Below are positions 8,250-19,620 of a DNA stretch of 64,000 nt, one piece after another; within the stretch, counting starts at the first letter, position 1; every line of letters begins with the position of its first letter. Source of the DNA: Bog-473 sp963779735 (GTDB lineage: Bacteria; Actinomycetota; Acidimicrobiia; Acidimicrobiales; RAAP-2); the NCBI GenBank assembly GCA_963779735.1, contig CAVZZJ010000001.1, positions 356,765 to 420,764 of the forward strand, read 5' to 3'. A model generated the notes under the pieces. That model ran no database searches and was not told the DNA's origin. It worked only from the letters and a program-made list of their open reading frames with translations. The position numbers were made by a program, and so were the translations under genes.

Positions 8250-8672
8250 ATGAGCGACCGCACGCGGGTCCCTGCCGTGCTCTTCCTGTGCGTCCACAAC
8301 GCCGGACGGTCCCAGATGGCCCTGGGTTGGTTCACCCATCTGGCCAAGGGCCGGGCCACCGCCTGGTCGGGAGGCTCCGAGCCGGGGAACGAGATCAACC
8401 CGGGCGCGGTGGCGGCGATGGCCGAGGTCGGCATCGACATCTCCGAAGAGTTCCCCAAGCCCCTGGCCGACGAGTTCATCGGCGCGGCCGATGTGGTCGT
8501 GACAATGGGGTGTGGCGACACCTGCCCGCTGTTGCCCGGCAAACGATACGAGGATTGGGAGCTCGAGGACCCGTCGGGAATGACGCTCGAAGAGATCCGA
8601 CCCATCCGAGACGAGATCAGGAACCGCGTAGAGGGGCTTCTCTCCGAGCTCCTCTCTTCCCGAGCAACGTGA
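8250..8672 (+). CDS. arsC: Arsenate reductase, low-molecular-weight phosphatase (thioredoxin-coupled) type
   Basis: A 140-residue protein with the P-loop FLCVHNAGRSQMA (C-x5-R; Cys14, Arg20), two further cysteines (Cys88 and Cys92 in MGCGDTCP) and a conserved WELEDPSG block with the general-acid Asp. The three-cysteine relay is that of thioredoxin-linked ArsC, which reduces arsenate to arsenite in the cytosol. The ATG at 8250 is preferred because GAGGGAACG precedes it; an in-frame ATG 30 bases upstream lacks a ribosome site. It is the last gene of arsI-aquaporin-arsC. Confidence 0.9.
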   Translation: MSDRTRVPAVLFLCVHNAGRSQMALGWFTHLAKGRATAWSGGSEPGNEINPGAVAAMAEVGIDISEEFPKPLADEFIGAADVVVTMGCGDTCPLLPGKRYEDWELEDPSGMTLEEIRPIRDEIRNRVEGLLSELLSSRAT

Positions 8673-8691
8673 GGACGGTGCGGTGATTGCG

Positions 8692-8776
8692 CGGAGGGAG
8701 TGGGATTCGAACCCACGGAGGCTTGCACCTCACAGCTTTTCAAGAGCTGCGCATTTGTCCGCTCTGCCATCCCTCC
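8692..8776 (-). tRNA. tRNA-Ser(TGA)
   Basis: Read on the minus strand the sequence begins GGAGGGA and ends TCCCTCC plus discriminator G, a perfect 7-bp acceptor stem. The anticodon loop is CTTGAAA (anticodon TGA) closed by CAGCT/AGCTG. A long variable arm precedes the T arm GTGGGTTCGAATCCCAC. The extended variable arm and anticodon identify a serine class II tRNA. No CCA is encoded. Confidence 0.95.
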
Positions 8777-8825
8777 AGGGTCTGCATGCTAGGAGAGATC
8801 ACACCTCGGGCCGGGACGGGCGACC

Positions 8826-10673
<1,848 letters not shown>

Positions 10674-10707
10674 GGGGGCTACAACGATAGGCGAGGCCGG
10701 GGTGGGT

Positions 10708-11628
10708 TCAGGCCGCAGCCCTCGCCACCCCCTCGAACGCGACGGGAGTGGCTTCCACCGTGGCCAGTGTTCGGGCGACCGATTCCACACCCACGTCGAG
10801 CGTTGCTCGATCCACCTCCACCGTGACGATGTGCCCGGAGTCGGGCCACCACCCTACGATCCGACCCGGTGGGAGCGAACGGGGGGCGTGCAGGGCTTCC
10901 ACCATCGCCACCACGCTGAGCTCGGCTCTGACGGTGGGTCGTCGCGAGCCGCCCAGCACGACCAGGTGGACCGAGAACGGGACCTCGCCGGCATCGATGC
11001 TGACCGAGCGGACCTCGGCGCGGCTTCGGATCCCCAGCAGGGGGGAGTGGGGGCTGTTCCACCAATGGTCGCGACCGATGACCGGTGCTCTGGCGAACGC
11101 GCTCCAGTCGAGGGCGGACCACAGGTGGGTGGCCCAGGTCACGGCCTCGGCCTGCACGACGGCGAGGCCGGCGCCGGGCAACCCGGCCAGCCACCGGTCC
11201 ATGGTGGAGGTGGGCCGGTTCCCCTCCCGCACCGAACGGATCGCCCCGGCTATGGCGCTCTGCGTCCCTTCGGTGGGTGTGCGCGCCTCGCCGGCCACGA
11301 GAAAGCGGAGGGCGGCCAGCCCGAGACCGCGTCGGGCCGTGCGGGCCGACCAGGCGAAAGGGGTGGAGGGGGCGCGACCAGCGCTCGGCGCCAGGGCGGT
11401 CCGCACGTCGTGGTCGGTGAGGTGCAGGGAACGACCGGCCGATCGTGAGGCCGCCAGGTCGGCGAGGACACGCGGGATCCCTTCCGCCGCCTCCCGGGCG
11501 TCGACGGCGCGAGCGGCGGCGAGCGGATCCACCGGGCCCAGCAGGTGGGCGGTGAGGGGACGCGGCCAGCACGTGTGGTTCGCGCTTGGCGCGCCCGCCG
11601 AGGGGCCAGGCGTCGACCACCTAGGCAC
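10708..11628 (-). CDS. Hypothetical protein, second of a coupled pair
   Basis: I do not recognise this 306-residue protein. It is soluble, without a signal peptide or membrane segment, and has Trp-rich stretches (WATHLWSALDW, HWWNSP) in the middle and a C-terminal part around GRIVGWWPDSGHIVTVEV. The GTG start overlaps the stop of the upstream gene by 8 bp, indicating coupled translation and likely a joint function. The frame has strong GC-rich codon bias and no competing frame of similar quality. Confidence 0.7.
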   Translation of the reverse strand: MPRWSTPGPSAGAPSANHTCWPRPLTAHLLGPVDPLAAARAVDAREAAEGIPRVLADLAASRSAGRSLHLTDHDVRTALAPSAGRAPSTPFAWSARTARRGLGLAALRFLVAGEARTPTEGTQSAIAGAIRSVREGNRPTSTMDRWLAGLPGAGLAVVQAEAVTWATHLWSALDWSAFARAPVIGRDHWWNSPHSPLLGIRSRAEVRSVSIDAGEVPFSVHLVVLGGSRRPTVRAELSVVAMVEALHAPRSLPPGRIVGWWPDSGHIVTVEVDRATLDVGVESVARTLATVEATPVAFEGVARAAA

Positions 11629-12466
11629 GGTGCCCCCCGAGGAGGGTGAGTCGACCGACCACGTGGGACGCCACCGCTCTGAGATGCTCCTCGAGCACGT
11701 CCTCCATTGCGTAGCGACCGGCCGCCGTATGGAGGAGGGCGACGCGGAACGGGGGGACGCCGCTGCGGAGCATCTCGAGCAGGGCGAGGTAGTGCAGCGC
11801 GGCGCGGCCCGCGGCCCAACGGCCGCTGGTCGCCACCCCGAGGGCGCACAGAGTGGCGGTGCCGGGGACCGGCGCACCGACGAGGAGGTCGAACATTCCG
11901 CACAGAACCACCCTTCCCCCGGCCAGCGGAATGGCCACGCGGTCGTTCGTCCGCGGCAACCATCCCGCGGCGAAGCGGGGCGTGAGGTGCACGAGCTGGG
12001 CGACGTGGCCGGACAGGGACGCGGAGAGGGCGGTGGTCGCTTCTCCGGACATCTCCTCGATCTGCCGCACCATGTCCATCCGGCCCGGGTCGACGCGCAG
12101 GGCGTTGAGCGCGTCGCTGATCGGATCCCCGATGCGGCCGCAGGTGACCATCTGACGGAAGAGGGCACGGACGAGACACGACTCCACCAGTTCCGTCGGG
12201 TAGGCGGCCGCCGCAGGGCCGTGCCGAGGCGCACCCGAGCGCCGATCGCCCGCCACATCCTGGTCTCTCCACAGCAGACGTGGACCGAGGTGCAGAGGCG
12301 GTGCGTCCTCGCCGCGGGCCCCGACGAGCTCCGCGGCCCCATCCTCCAGCCAGGCCCGCAGGCCGCCGGCGAGGTCGGGATCGAACTGCGGTCGGTGGCC
12401 CGATCCGTTGCGCAGGAGCGCCAGGACCTCGTCGCGTGCCGGTGCCTGGGGCGTCATGAGGACCAT
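11621..12466 (-). CDS. Hypothetical protein, first of a coupled pair; possible PD-(D/E)XK-like fold
   Basis: A soluble protein of about 281 residues. The C-terminal half has a hydrophobic strand with an Asp (VVLCGMFDLLVG), a further strand (TLCALGVATSGRW), then a helix-rich stretch ALHYLALLEMLRSGVPPFRVALLHTA. This spacing resembles RecB-like nuclease or nuclease-derived domains, but the canonical D-ExK catalytic set is not evident, so that is only a suggestion. The start is uncertain: ATG codons occur at 12505, 12466 and 12457; 12466 leaves room for a promoter shared with the divergent small gene. Confidence 0.7.
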   Translation of the reverse strand: MVLMTPQAPARDEVLALLRNGSGHRPQFDPDLAGGLRAWLEDGAAELVGARGEDAPPLHLGPRLLWRDQDVAGDRRSGAPRHGPAAAAYPTELVESCLVRALFRQMVTCGRIGDPISDALNALRVDPGRMDMVRQIEEMSGEATTALSASLSGHVAQLVHLTPRFAAGWLPRTNDRVAIPLAGGRVVLCGMFDLLVGAPVPGTATLCALGVATSGRWAAGRAALHYLALLEMLRSGVPPFRVALLHTAAGRYAMEDVLEEHLRAVASHVVGRLTLLGGHRA

Positions 12467-12529
12467 GGGCGAAGTGTGGCGGACCGGTGTGACATCGCCC
12501 TCCACCGCTGCTCTACCCTGGCTGGTGGT

Positions 12530-12763
12530 ATGAGTCTCGCCCCGTCCCCCCAGCGATCCCCGGCGCAGCTCACCATGTTGGCGTCGAACGCGCCCTTCGA
12601 CGTCCTGTTCGGGATCTTCGTCGTGGCGCTGGTGGTACTCGTCGTGATCGTCCTCACGTGGGCGATCCGGCGGGACCGCGCCGGCCGGGCCGCCTGGGTG
12701 CAGCGCCGGCAGGAAAAGTCCGCGGCAGCGGATCGGGACGCCCCCCCGCCCGCCGGCGGGTGA
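12530..12763 (+). CDS. Small single-pass membrane protein
   Basis: A 77-residue product with one hydrophobic helix (VLFGIFVVALVVLVVIVLTWAI, roughly residues 24-45) followed by a basic, Arg-rich cytosolic tail. It lies between the unknown pair and lhr, 41 bp before the lhr start. No family is recognised. Membrane topology is the only prediction. Confidence 0.6.
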   Translation: MSLAPSPQRSPAQLTMLASNAPFDVLFGIFVVALVVLVVIVLTWAIRRDRAGRAAWVQRRQEKSAAADRDAPPPAGG

Positions 12764-12804
12764 GGGCGCGTGCCTTGGTCACACCGTCCTGGTGAAATAG
12801 AAGC

Positions 12805-15800
12805 GTGACCCACCCCGACCTCACCGGCGCGTTCCACCCGGCGGTGGCCAGCTGGTTCGCCCGCCGTTTTCCGGAGGGGCCCACCGCGCCACAGGCGGCG
12901 GCGTGGCCGCATATCGCCGCGGGAAGGGACGTCCTGGTGGCGTCGCCGACCGGGACCGGGAAGACGTTGACCGGCTTCCTCGTGGCCATCGACGCCGCCT
13001 ACCGGGCCGCCGACGCGGGGTCGCGGCGCGGAGGCCTTCCCGAGGTGCTCTACGTCTCCCCCCTCCGCGCTCTGGCGGTCGACGTGCACGAGAACCTCCA
13101 CGTTCCACTGGGCGAAATCCGGGAGGAAGCGGCGCGCCTGGGCTATGCCGATCCGGGGCTGCGCGTCGCCGTCCGTACCGGTGACACCCCGGCCGCCGAG
13201 CGGGCTGCCATGCGCAAGAACGCCCCGGACCTCCTGGTCACGACGCCAGAGTCGCTCTATCTTCTCCTGACCGCGCCCGCGTCGCGCGCCATGCTGCGCG
13301 GGGTGCACACCGTGATCGTCGACGAGGTGCACACCCTGGCCCGGGACAAGCGGGGCAGCCATCTGGCGTTGAGCCTTGAGCGGCTGGACGGAGTGGTCAG
13401 CGGGAGCGGTGGGCGGCTGCAGCGCATCGGCCTCTCGGCCACCCAGCGCCCGCTCGACGTGGTGGCCCGCCTGCTCTCCGGTGTGCACGAGGACCGCCCG
13501 CCGACGGTGATCGTCGACTGCGGTCACAGCCGCAGCCTCAACGTGGCGATCGAGCTCCCCGACAGCGAGTTGGAGGCGGTGGCGAGCGGTGGTCAGTTCT
13601 CCGACATCCTCGACCGCATCGCCGCGCACACGCGAGAGCACCGCACGACGTTGGTCTTCGTCAACACTCGCAAGATGGCCGAGCGGGTCGCCCATCAACT
13701 GGCCGAGCGGCTGGGCAGTGCCGAGCACGCCGGCAGCGGCACGGGGACGGCGGACGTGGATGCGTCCCTGTTGGTGGCCGCCCACCACGGCAGCCTCTCC
13801 GCCGCGCGCCGGCGTGTCGTCGAGACTCGGCTGCGAGCCGGCGATCTGCGCGCCCTGGTGGCCACCGCCTCTTTGGAGCTGGGAATCGACGTCGGTCCGG
13901 TGGAACTGGTCTGCCAGATCGGATCGCCGCGCGCCATCGGGACCTTCCTCCAACGCGTCGGCCGGGCCAACCACCAGCGGGACGGTGTGCCGGCGGGCCG
14001 GCTCTACCCGATGACCCGGGACGAGCTGTTCGAGTGCACCGCGCTGCTGGCCGCGGTGCGCGACGGGCGGCTCGACGTGCTGGAACCACCGGTCGCCCCG
14101 CTCGATGTCCTGGCTCAGCAGTTGGTCGCCGAGACCGCGGCGGTCGAAGAGTGCGACGTCGAGACCCTGTGGCGGATGACCCGGCGGGCCGCCCCCTACG
14201 CCGATCTGTCGCGGCCGGACTTCGACGATACGGTGGCCCTGGTCAGCTGGGGGGTCGAGACGGGCCGGGGCCGCCGCGGGGCCCACCTGCACCATGACGC
14301 GGTGAACGGTCGCTTGCGCGCCCGTCGCGGGGCACGTCTCGCCGCGCTGACCTCCGGCGGTGCCATCCCCGAGACCGGCGACTATCGCGTCGTCCTCGAC
14401 CCCGACGGCGTCACCGTGGGTTCTGTGCACGAGGACTTCGCCGTGGAAGCAACGGCCGGCGACATCTTCCTCTTGGGCACGCACTCGTGGCGGGTGGCCA
14501 AGGTGGAGGTGGGCACGGTGCGAGTGCACGATGCCGGCGATCTCCCGCCCACCGTCCCCTTCTGGCTGGGGGAGGCTCCGGCTCGCACGGCCGAGCTTTC
14601 CGGAGCGGTCAGCGACCTGCGTGCGGAGCTCGAGCCGCTGCTGAGGGTCCCGGACGGCGACGCCGCCCGCCGGCTGGTGATGGCCCGGGCCGGGGTCTCC
14701 TTGGACGTGGCACAGCAGGTGGTGGCCTACTGCGCCGCCGGCCTGGCCGCCCTGGGCTGCCTGCCGACCCGCCAGCGCATCGTGGTCGAGCGCTGCTTCG
14801 ACGACAGCGAGGGGACACAGCTCATCGTGCACGCCCCGTTCGGTGGGCGTGTGAACCGCGCCCTCGGCCTGGCCTTGCGCAAGCGCTTCTGCGTGTCGTT
14901 CGACTTCGAGCTGCAGGCGGCGGCGGACGACGACACGGTCGTGCTCTCGCTCGGCCCCCAGCACAGCTTCCCCCTCACGAGTGTGCGGTCCATGCTGTCG
15001 TCCAAGCACGCCGCCGACGTGTTGACGCAGGCGGTGCTGCCCCATCCCATGTTGGCGGCCCGCTGGCGTTGGAACCTGAACCGGGCCCTCATCCTGCCGC
15101 GCCAGCGTGGCGGGAAGCGCCGGCCGATCCACCTCCAGCGGATGGAGGCGGACGACCTTCTCGCCGCGGTGTGGCCGTCGCTGGCCGCGTGCCAGGAGAA
15201 CGCTGCGCCGGGACCGGCGGTCGTGCCCGACCACGTGCTGGTGCGCCAGACCGTCCACGACTGCCTGCACGAGGGCCTCTCCGTCGAGGGCCTGGTCGAG
15301 CTGTGGTCCCAGGTGGAGTCGGGGGCCATCGCCGTGCACACCGTTGAGTCGTCGGAGCCTTCCCCCCTGTCCCACGGGATCCTGAGCGGTCGCCCGTTCA
15401 CCTTCCTCGACGGGGCTCCGCTCGAAGAGCGCCGCACGCGGGCCCTCTCGTTGCGCCGGGGCCTGGGCGCGTTGGGACCCGATGGGCTCCCGGTGCCGGC
15501 GGCCGAGCTGGAAGCGCTCGATCCCGAGGCGGTGGCCCTCGTGCTCGAGCAGGTGCGGCCGCAGCCGCGCCACCCCGATGAGCTGCACGACCTGCTCCTC
15601 TCCCTCGTGGCCTGCCGACCGGTGCCCGAGTGGTCGACGTGGTTCGACGTCCTCGTTGCCGATGGGCGCGCCACCGCCATGGAGGGCAACTGGGTGGCGA
15701 CCGAACGCACAGTGGAGGCGGCGGCCCTCCGGGAAGACGATGAGGCAGCGGCGTCCTGCATGAGCGGTCATCTCCAGCTTGCCGGCCCGGTCTCGGTGTC

Positions 15801-17127
15801 CGAGCTCACCTCGGAAGGGCCGTTGCCGGCCGGAGCGCCCCTCGGAGCCCCGCTGAGCCAGGCGCGGGCGCGTACCGCACTGGCGCGCCTTGAGGCGGGC
15901 GGCTCGGCCATCGCCCTTCCCGACGGCCGCTGGTGCGCCCGCCACCTGCTCGTCCGTCTGCACGGCGCCAGCCGGCAGCGGCGCCGGGGGCTGGTGGACC
16001 CGGTGCCCATCACCGACTTCGTTCGCTTTCTCATCGGCTGGCAGCACGCCACGCCCGCCACCCGCGTCGAAGGCCGGGCTGGCCTGCTGCAGGTGCTCGA
16101 GCAGCTGCAGGGGATAGAGGCACCGGCGGTGGAGTGGGAGGCCCACATCCTGCCGGCGCGGGTCGAGGGCTACGACACCCGCTGGCTCGACGAGCTCTGC
16201 CTCTCGGGTGAGGTGGTTTGGGGGCGCCTGACCCCGCGACCCGAGCGGGCCGGCCGCACCGGGACGCCGTCGCCGGCCACCCCGCTGGCCTTCGTGCTGC
16301 GCGAGGACCTGCCGCAGATGTTGCGGGCCGTGCGGGCCGATGCGGTGGCGCCCGAGCCCGAGGTCGGCGCGGCGGCCGACGTGCTGGCCGCGCTGCGGGT
16401 CCGTGGCGCCTGCTTCCGCCCCGAGCTCGCGCCGTTGGCCGGGCGACTCCCGGCCGAGGTGGACGAGGGGCTGTGGGATCTGGTGGCACGGGGAATCGTG
16501 ACCGCCGACGCGTTCTCGGCCGTCCGGTCGCTGCTCTCCGCCCGCGACCGGTGGCGCACGCGCACCTACCGGCAGCCCTCCGGCCGACCCGGAACAGGGA
16601 GGGCGATCACCGGCCGACCCGGCCTGGCCCGGCGCCGCGCACCGGTCGGCACGGGCATCGGGGAGGGGAGATGGTCGCTCCTCCCCGTGGCCGAGGATGA
16701 GCGCAGCGGCGCCGACGCGATCGGCGAGCCGGCGATGCCGGCCAACGAGGAGCTGGCCGAGGCGGTGGCCTGGCAACTTCTGGCCCGCTGGGGCGTGGTG
16801 GCCTGGGAGGTGTGGGGACGCGAGTCGTTCCGCGTCCCCTGGCGCGAGGTGGTGTGGGCGTTGCGCCGGCTCGAAGCGCGTGGCGTCGCGCTCGGCGGCC
16901 GCTTCGTGGTCGGGCTCTCCGGCGAGCAGTACGCGTTGCCCGAGGCGGCCGAGGAGCTTCTCAGGGTGCATCGCCGCGCCCCGAGCGGGGAGCAGCGGAT
17001 AGTGGCCGGAGCCGATCCCCTCAACGTCACGGGGACGATCATGGGCGGCGCCCGCGTGCCGACGCGCCGGAACCATCGAGTGATCTTTCGCGACGGCGTG
17101 GTGGTGGACGATCTCCGTGCCGGGTGA
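12805..17127 (+). CDS. lhr: Lhr-type ATP-dependent superfamily 2 helicase
   Basis: A 1440-residue large helicase-related protein, close in length to mycobacterial Lhr (about 1500). Motifs: Q-like region at residues 28-30, Walker A SPTGTGKT (47-54), DEVH box (173-176), SAT motif in GLSATQRP, and in the second RecA domain HHGSLSAARR and QRVGRANH. A winged-helix and Lhr-specific C-terminal region follow. Mycobacterial Lhr is a 3'-to-5' translocase that unwinds RNA:DNA hybrids and is DNA-damage induced. It starts with GTG. The end overlaps pxpA by 11 bp. A long frame on the opposite strand is only a codon-bias shadow. Confidence 0.95.
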   Translation: MTHPDLTGAFHPAVASWFARRFPEGPTAPQAAAWPHIAAGRDVLVASPTGTGKTLTGFLVAIDAAYRAADAGSRRGGLPEVLYVSPLRALAVDVHENLHVPLGEIREEAARLGYADPGLRVAVRTGDTPAAERAAMRKNAPDLLVTTPESLYLLLTAPASRAMLRGVHTVIVDEVHTLARDKRGSHLALSLERLDGVVSGSGGRLQRIGLSATQRPLDVVARLLSGVHEDRPPTVIVDCGHSRSLNVAIELPDSELEAVASGGQFSDILDRIAAHTREHRTTLVFVNTRKMAERVAHQLAERLGSAEHAGSGTGTADVDASLLVAAHHGSLSAARRRVVETRLRAGDLRALVATASLELGIDVGPVELVCQIGSPRAIGTFLQRVGRANHQRDGVPAGRLYPMTRDELFECTALLAAVRDGRLDVLEPPVAPLDVLAQQLVAETAAVEECDVETLWRMTRRAAPYADLSRPDFDDTVALVSWGVETGRGRRGAHLHHDAVNGRLRARRGARLAALTSGGAIPETGDYRVVLDPDGVTVGSVHEDFAVEATAGDIFLLGTHSWRVAKVEVGTVRVHDAGDLPPTVPFWLGEAPARTAELSGAVSDLRAELEPLLRVPDGDAARRLVMARAGVSLDVAQQVVAYCAAGLAALGCLPTRQRIVVERCFDDSEGTQLIVHAPFGGRVNRALGLALRKRFCVSFDFELQAAADDDTVVLSLGPQHSFPLTSVRSMLSSKHAADVLTQAVLPHPMLAARWRWNLNRALILPRQRGGKRRPIHLQRMEADDLLAAVWPSLAACQENAAPGPAVVPDHVLVRQTVHDCLHEGLSVEGLVELWSQVESGAIAVHTVESSEPSPLSHGILSGRPFTFLDGAPLEERRTRALSLRRGLGALGPDGLPVPAAELEALDPEAVALVLEQVRPQPRHPDELHDLLLSLVACRPVPEWSTWFDVLVADGRATAMEGNWVATERTVEAAALREDDEAAASCMSGHLQLAGPVSVSELTSEGPLPAGAPLGAPLSQARARTALARLEAGGSAIALPDGRWCARHLLVRLHGASRQRRRGLVDPVPITDFVRFLIGWQHATPATRVEGRAGLLQVLEQLQGIEAPAVEWEAHILPARVEGYDTRWLDELCLSGEVVWGRLTPRPERAGRTGTPSPATPLAFVLREDLPQMLRAVRADAVAPEPEVGAAADVLAALRVRGACFRPELAPLAGRLPAEVDEGLWDLVARGIVTADAFSAVRSLLSARDRWRTRTYRQPSGRPGTGRAITGRPGLARRRAPVGTGIGEGRWSLLPVAEDERSGADAIGEPAMPANEELAEAVAWQLLARWGVVAWEVWGRESFRVPWREVVWALRRLEARGVALGGRFVVGLSGEQYALPEAAEELLRVHRRAPSGEQRIVAGADPLNVTGTIMGGARVPTRRNHRVIFRDGVVVDDLRAG

Positions 17128-17902
17128 GCGGCGTACCGTCGATCTGAACGCCGATGTCGGCGAGGCGAGCGACGACGCCGGCGTGGCGGTTGAGCGCGCG
17201 CTGCTCGGCCAGGTCACCTCGGCTCATATCGCGTGCGGCGGGCACGCCGGCAGCGCGGAGTCGATGCGGGCGACGGTGCGGGCAGCCCTGGCCTGCGGGG
17301 TACGGGTCGGCGCCCATCCCTCCTACCCCGACCGGGACGGTTTCGGCCGGCGGCCGATGGAGATTTCGGTGCGCGCGCTGACCGCATCGCTCACCGAGCA
17401 GATCGGTGCGCTCCTCGACGTCGCCGCCGCGTCGGGCACGACCGTGCGTTCGGTCAAGGCGCACGGCGCCCTCTACGGAGAGGTGGCGCGGGGCTCGAGC
17501 GCCTTGGCGGTGCTACTCGGGGTCGTGGGCGAGCTCTGCGGTCCCGACACCCCGCTCGTGCTCCCCTCGGGCGCCCCGGCGCTGGCGCTGGCGAGGGCAC
17601 GGGGCGTCACCGTGCACCAGGAAGGCTTCGCCGACCGCGCCTACACCGCTGACGGTGGGCTCATGGCGCGCCAGCTACCCGGTTCGGTCTTCGACGATCC
17701 GACGTCGGCCGCGGCGCAGGCACTCGGCTTGGCCGAGCACGGGACGGCGACCGCCGAGGACGGCACAAGGCTCTCGCTGGCGGTCGACACCCTCTGCGTG
17801 CACGGCGATTCCCCGAATGCGCCGGCCCTGGCGCGGGCGGTCCGCGCTGCGCTCGCGGCAGCGGGGATCGCCGTGTCGGCGCCGCCCACCGGCCATCTCT
17901 GA
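17117..17902 (+). CDS. pxpA: 5-oxoprolinase subunit PxpA (LamB/YcsF family)
   Basis: A 261-residue protein with the family opening TVDLNADVGEASD, then IACGGHAG, GAHPSYPDRDGFGRR, VKAHGALY and LCVHGDSP. PxpA works with PxpB and PxpC to hydrolyse 5-oxoproline (pyroglutamate) to glutamate with ATP in the cytosol, clearing a spontaneous metabolite-damage product. The GTG start overlaps the end of lhr; pxpB follows after 1 bp. Confidence 0.95.
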   Translation: MPGERRTVDLNADVGEASDDAGVAVERALLGQVTSAHIACGGHAGSAESMRATVRAALACGVRVGAHPSYPDRDGFGRRPMEISVRALTASLTEQIGALLDVAAASGTTVRSVKAHGALYGEVARGSSALAVLLGVVGELCGPDTPLVLPSGAPALALARARGVTVHQEGFADRAYTADGGLMARQLPGSVFDDPTSAAAQALGLAEHGTATAEDGTRLSLAVDTLCVHGDSPNAPALARAVRAALAAAGIAVSAPPTGHL

Positions 17903-17903
17903 C

Positions 17904-19615
17904 ATGGTGGGCCGTGTCCCGACCCGGTCGGTGCCGGTGGGCGAGATCCGCCCGTTCGGTGAGCGCGCCCTGCTCATCGGCGTCGAAGATCCTCCCTCGG
18001 CCCGTTCGCTCGCACGGGCCCTCCTTGCCGCACGGATGGACGGGCTGGCCGAAGTGGTCGGGGGACTGGCCACCGTCATGGTGGCCTTCGATGACGACGG
18101 CGATGAGCTCGACTCCCGGTTGCCCGTGCTGACCCGACTCGTGGAGGATGCGATCGCCTCTCCGGCCGACGTGAGTGATGGCGGAGGTGTCGTGGTCCTC
18201 TCCTGTGCGTTCGACGGACCCGACCTCGCCGAGGTGGCCGACATGGTGGGATGCACGGCGGAGGGGGTGGTAGAGCTGGTGACCGCGCAGACGCTCACGG
18301 TGGCCATGGTCGGCTTCTCTCCGGGCTTCGCCTACCTGACCGGTCTCCCCGAGCAACTGCGCCACATTCCGCGCCGCCTCCGCCCCCGCCCCGCGGTTAA
18401 CGCTGGCTCGGTGGCGCTGGCCAACGGGTATGCCGCCGTCTATCCAACGGCGTCTCCGGGGGGATGGCAGCTCATCGGTCAGACACATGAGCCGTTGTTC
18501 ACACCCTCGAAGTCGCCCTATGCCCGGCTGGCGGCCGGCGACAGGGTGCGCTTCGAGCGCGCGACCGGCAGGTCGGGTGGCGGGTCGTCCCCGGTACTGA
18601 CGCCGCACCTCGTTCCGCCCACACTCACCTCGCCCGTTCGGAACGCGCGCCCGATCTTCGTGGTCGAGGACAGCGGGTTCCGGACGGTGCTGCAGGACGG
18701 CGGCCGGCGCCACATGGCGGCTCTAGGTGTACCGGCGGCGGGCCCGGCCGACCCCTACTCCTTCCGTCTGGCGAACCGGCTCGTGGGCAACGCGGCCGAG
18801 GCCGTCGCGCTCGAGGCGACGGCGCGTGGTCCCACCCTGCGCTGCCTGGACGCAACGTTCGTGGCGGCCGTCGGCGCGTCCCCGACCTCCGCCTGCAGGG
18901 CCAACCGGTCGCGGCGGGGCGGGTGGTACCCGTCGGTGCCGGCCAGCGATTGGCCCTCGGTCCCATCCGTGACGGCATCCGTTCCTACGTGGCGGTGGCC
19001 GGTGGCCTGGTGGGCCCCGAACTGCTCGGAAGCTGCGCCACCGATCAATTGTGCGCGCTCGGCCCGGGACCGATCACCTCGGGGCAGCGACTGTACGGCG
19101 GTGGTGTCACGCCGCCGCTGGGTGACCACCTTCGCGACGGGACCTCCTCCGGATGGGCCGGTGGCGAGCCGGTCGTCCTTCGCGTGGTGCCCGGTCCGCA
19201 CGCCGAGGCGTTCGCGTCCGGGGCGTTTGCGTCGCTGGGGACGATGGGATTCACCGTGGCGGACGAGAGCAACCGGGTGGGGCTTCGCCTGCGCCGAGAC
19301 CCGCAGGGGCCGGCGGTGGTCCGGGCGCCGGGCACATTCGTCGAGCTCGACTCCCAGGGCATGGTGCACGGTGCGGTGCAGCTCCCGCCCGACGGTGATC
19401 CGGTGATCCTGCTGAGCGACCACGCCACCCTCGGTGGGTACCCCGTTGTCGCGGTCGTGGCCTCGGTCGACCACGGTCGGCTCGGGCAGTGCGCGCCGGG
19501 GATGGCCGTTGTGCTCGTCCCGATCGATGGAGGCCAGGCCGCAGCCGCGCGAAAGGCGCAGCGTCGCGCCATGGAAGCGGCAGTGGTCGGCCGTTATCCA
19601 CTGGCCGTCGAGTAG
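17904..19615 (+). CDS. pxpBC: 5-oxoprolinase PxpB-PxpC fusion, with apparent 1-nt frameshift in the PxpC part
   Basis: The N-terminal part is PxpB (KipI-like; FGERALLIGVED, VGFSPGFAYLTGLP, ASPGGWQLIG). After a Thr/Pro linker comes PxpC (KipA-like), beginning IFVVEDSGFRTVLQDGGRR. The PxpC frame breaks near 18875-18883 (GGCGCGTCCCC). Upstream residues read in frame to AAVGA; downstream PxpC continues in another frame as PDLRLQGQPVAAGRVV and runs to YPLAVE at 19615. One missing nucleotide explains it. If repaired, a fused protein of about 570 residues results. PxpB-PxpC fusions are known in actinobacteria. Whether the break is a mutation or a sequence error cannot be told here. Confidence 0.85.
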
Positions 19616-19620
19616 CCCGG

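Noticed and set aside
12454..17217. Very long open frame (1587 codons) on the minus strand
   Set aside because: It lies wholly opposite lhr, whose motifs are unambiguous; long antisense frames are expected in such GC-rich codon-biased DNA.
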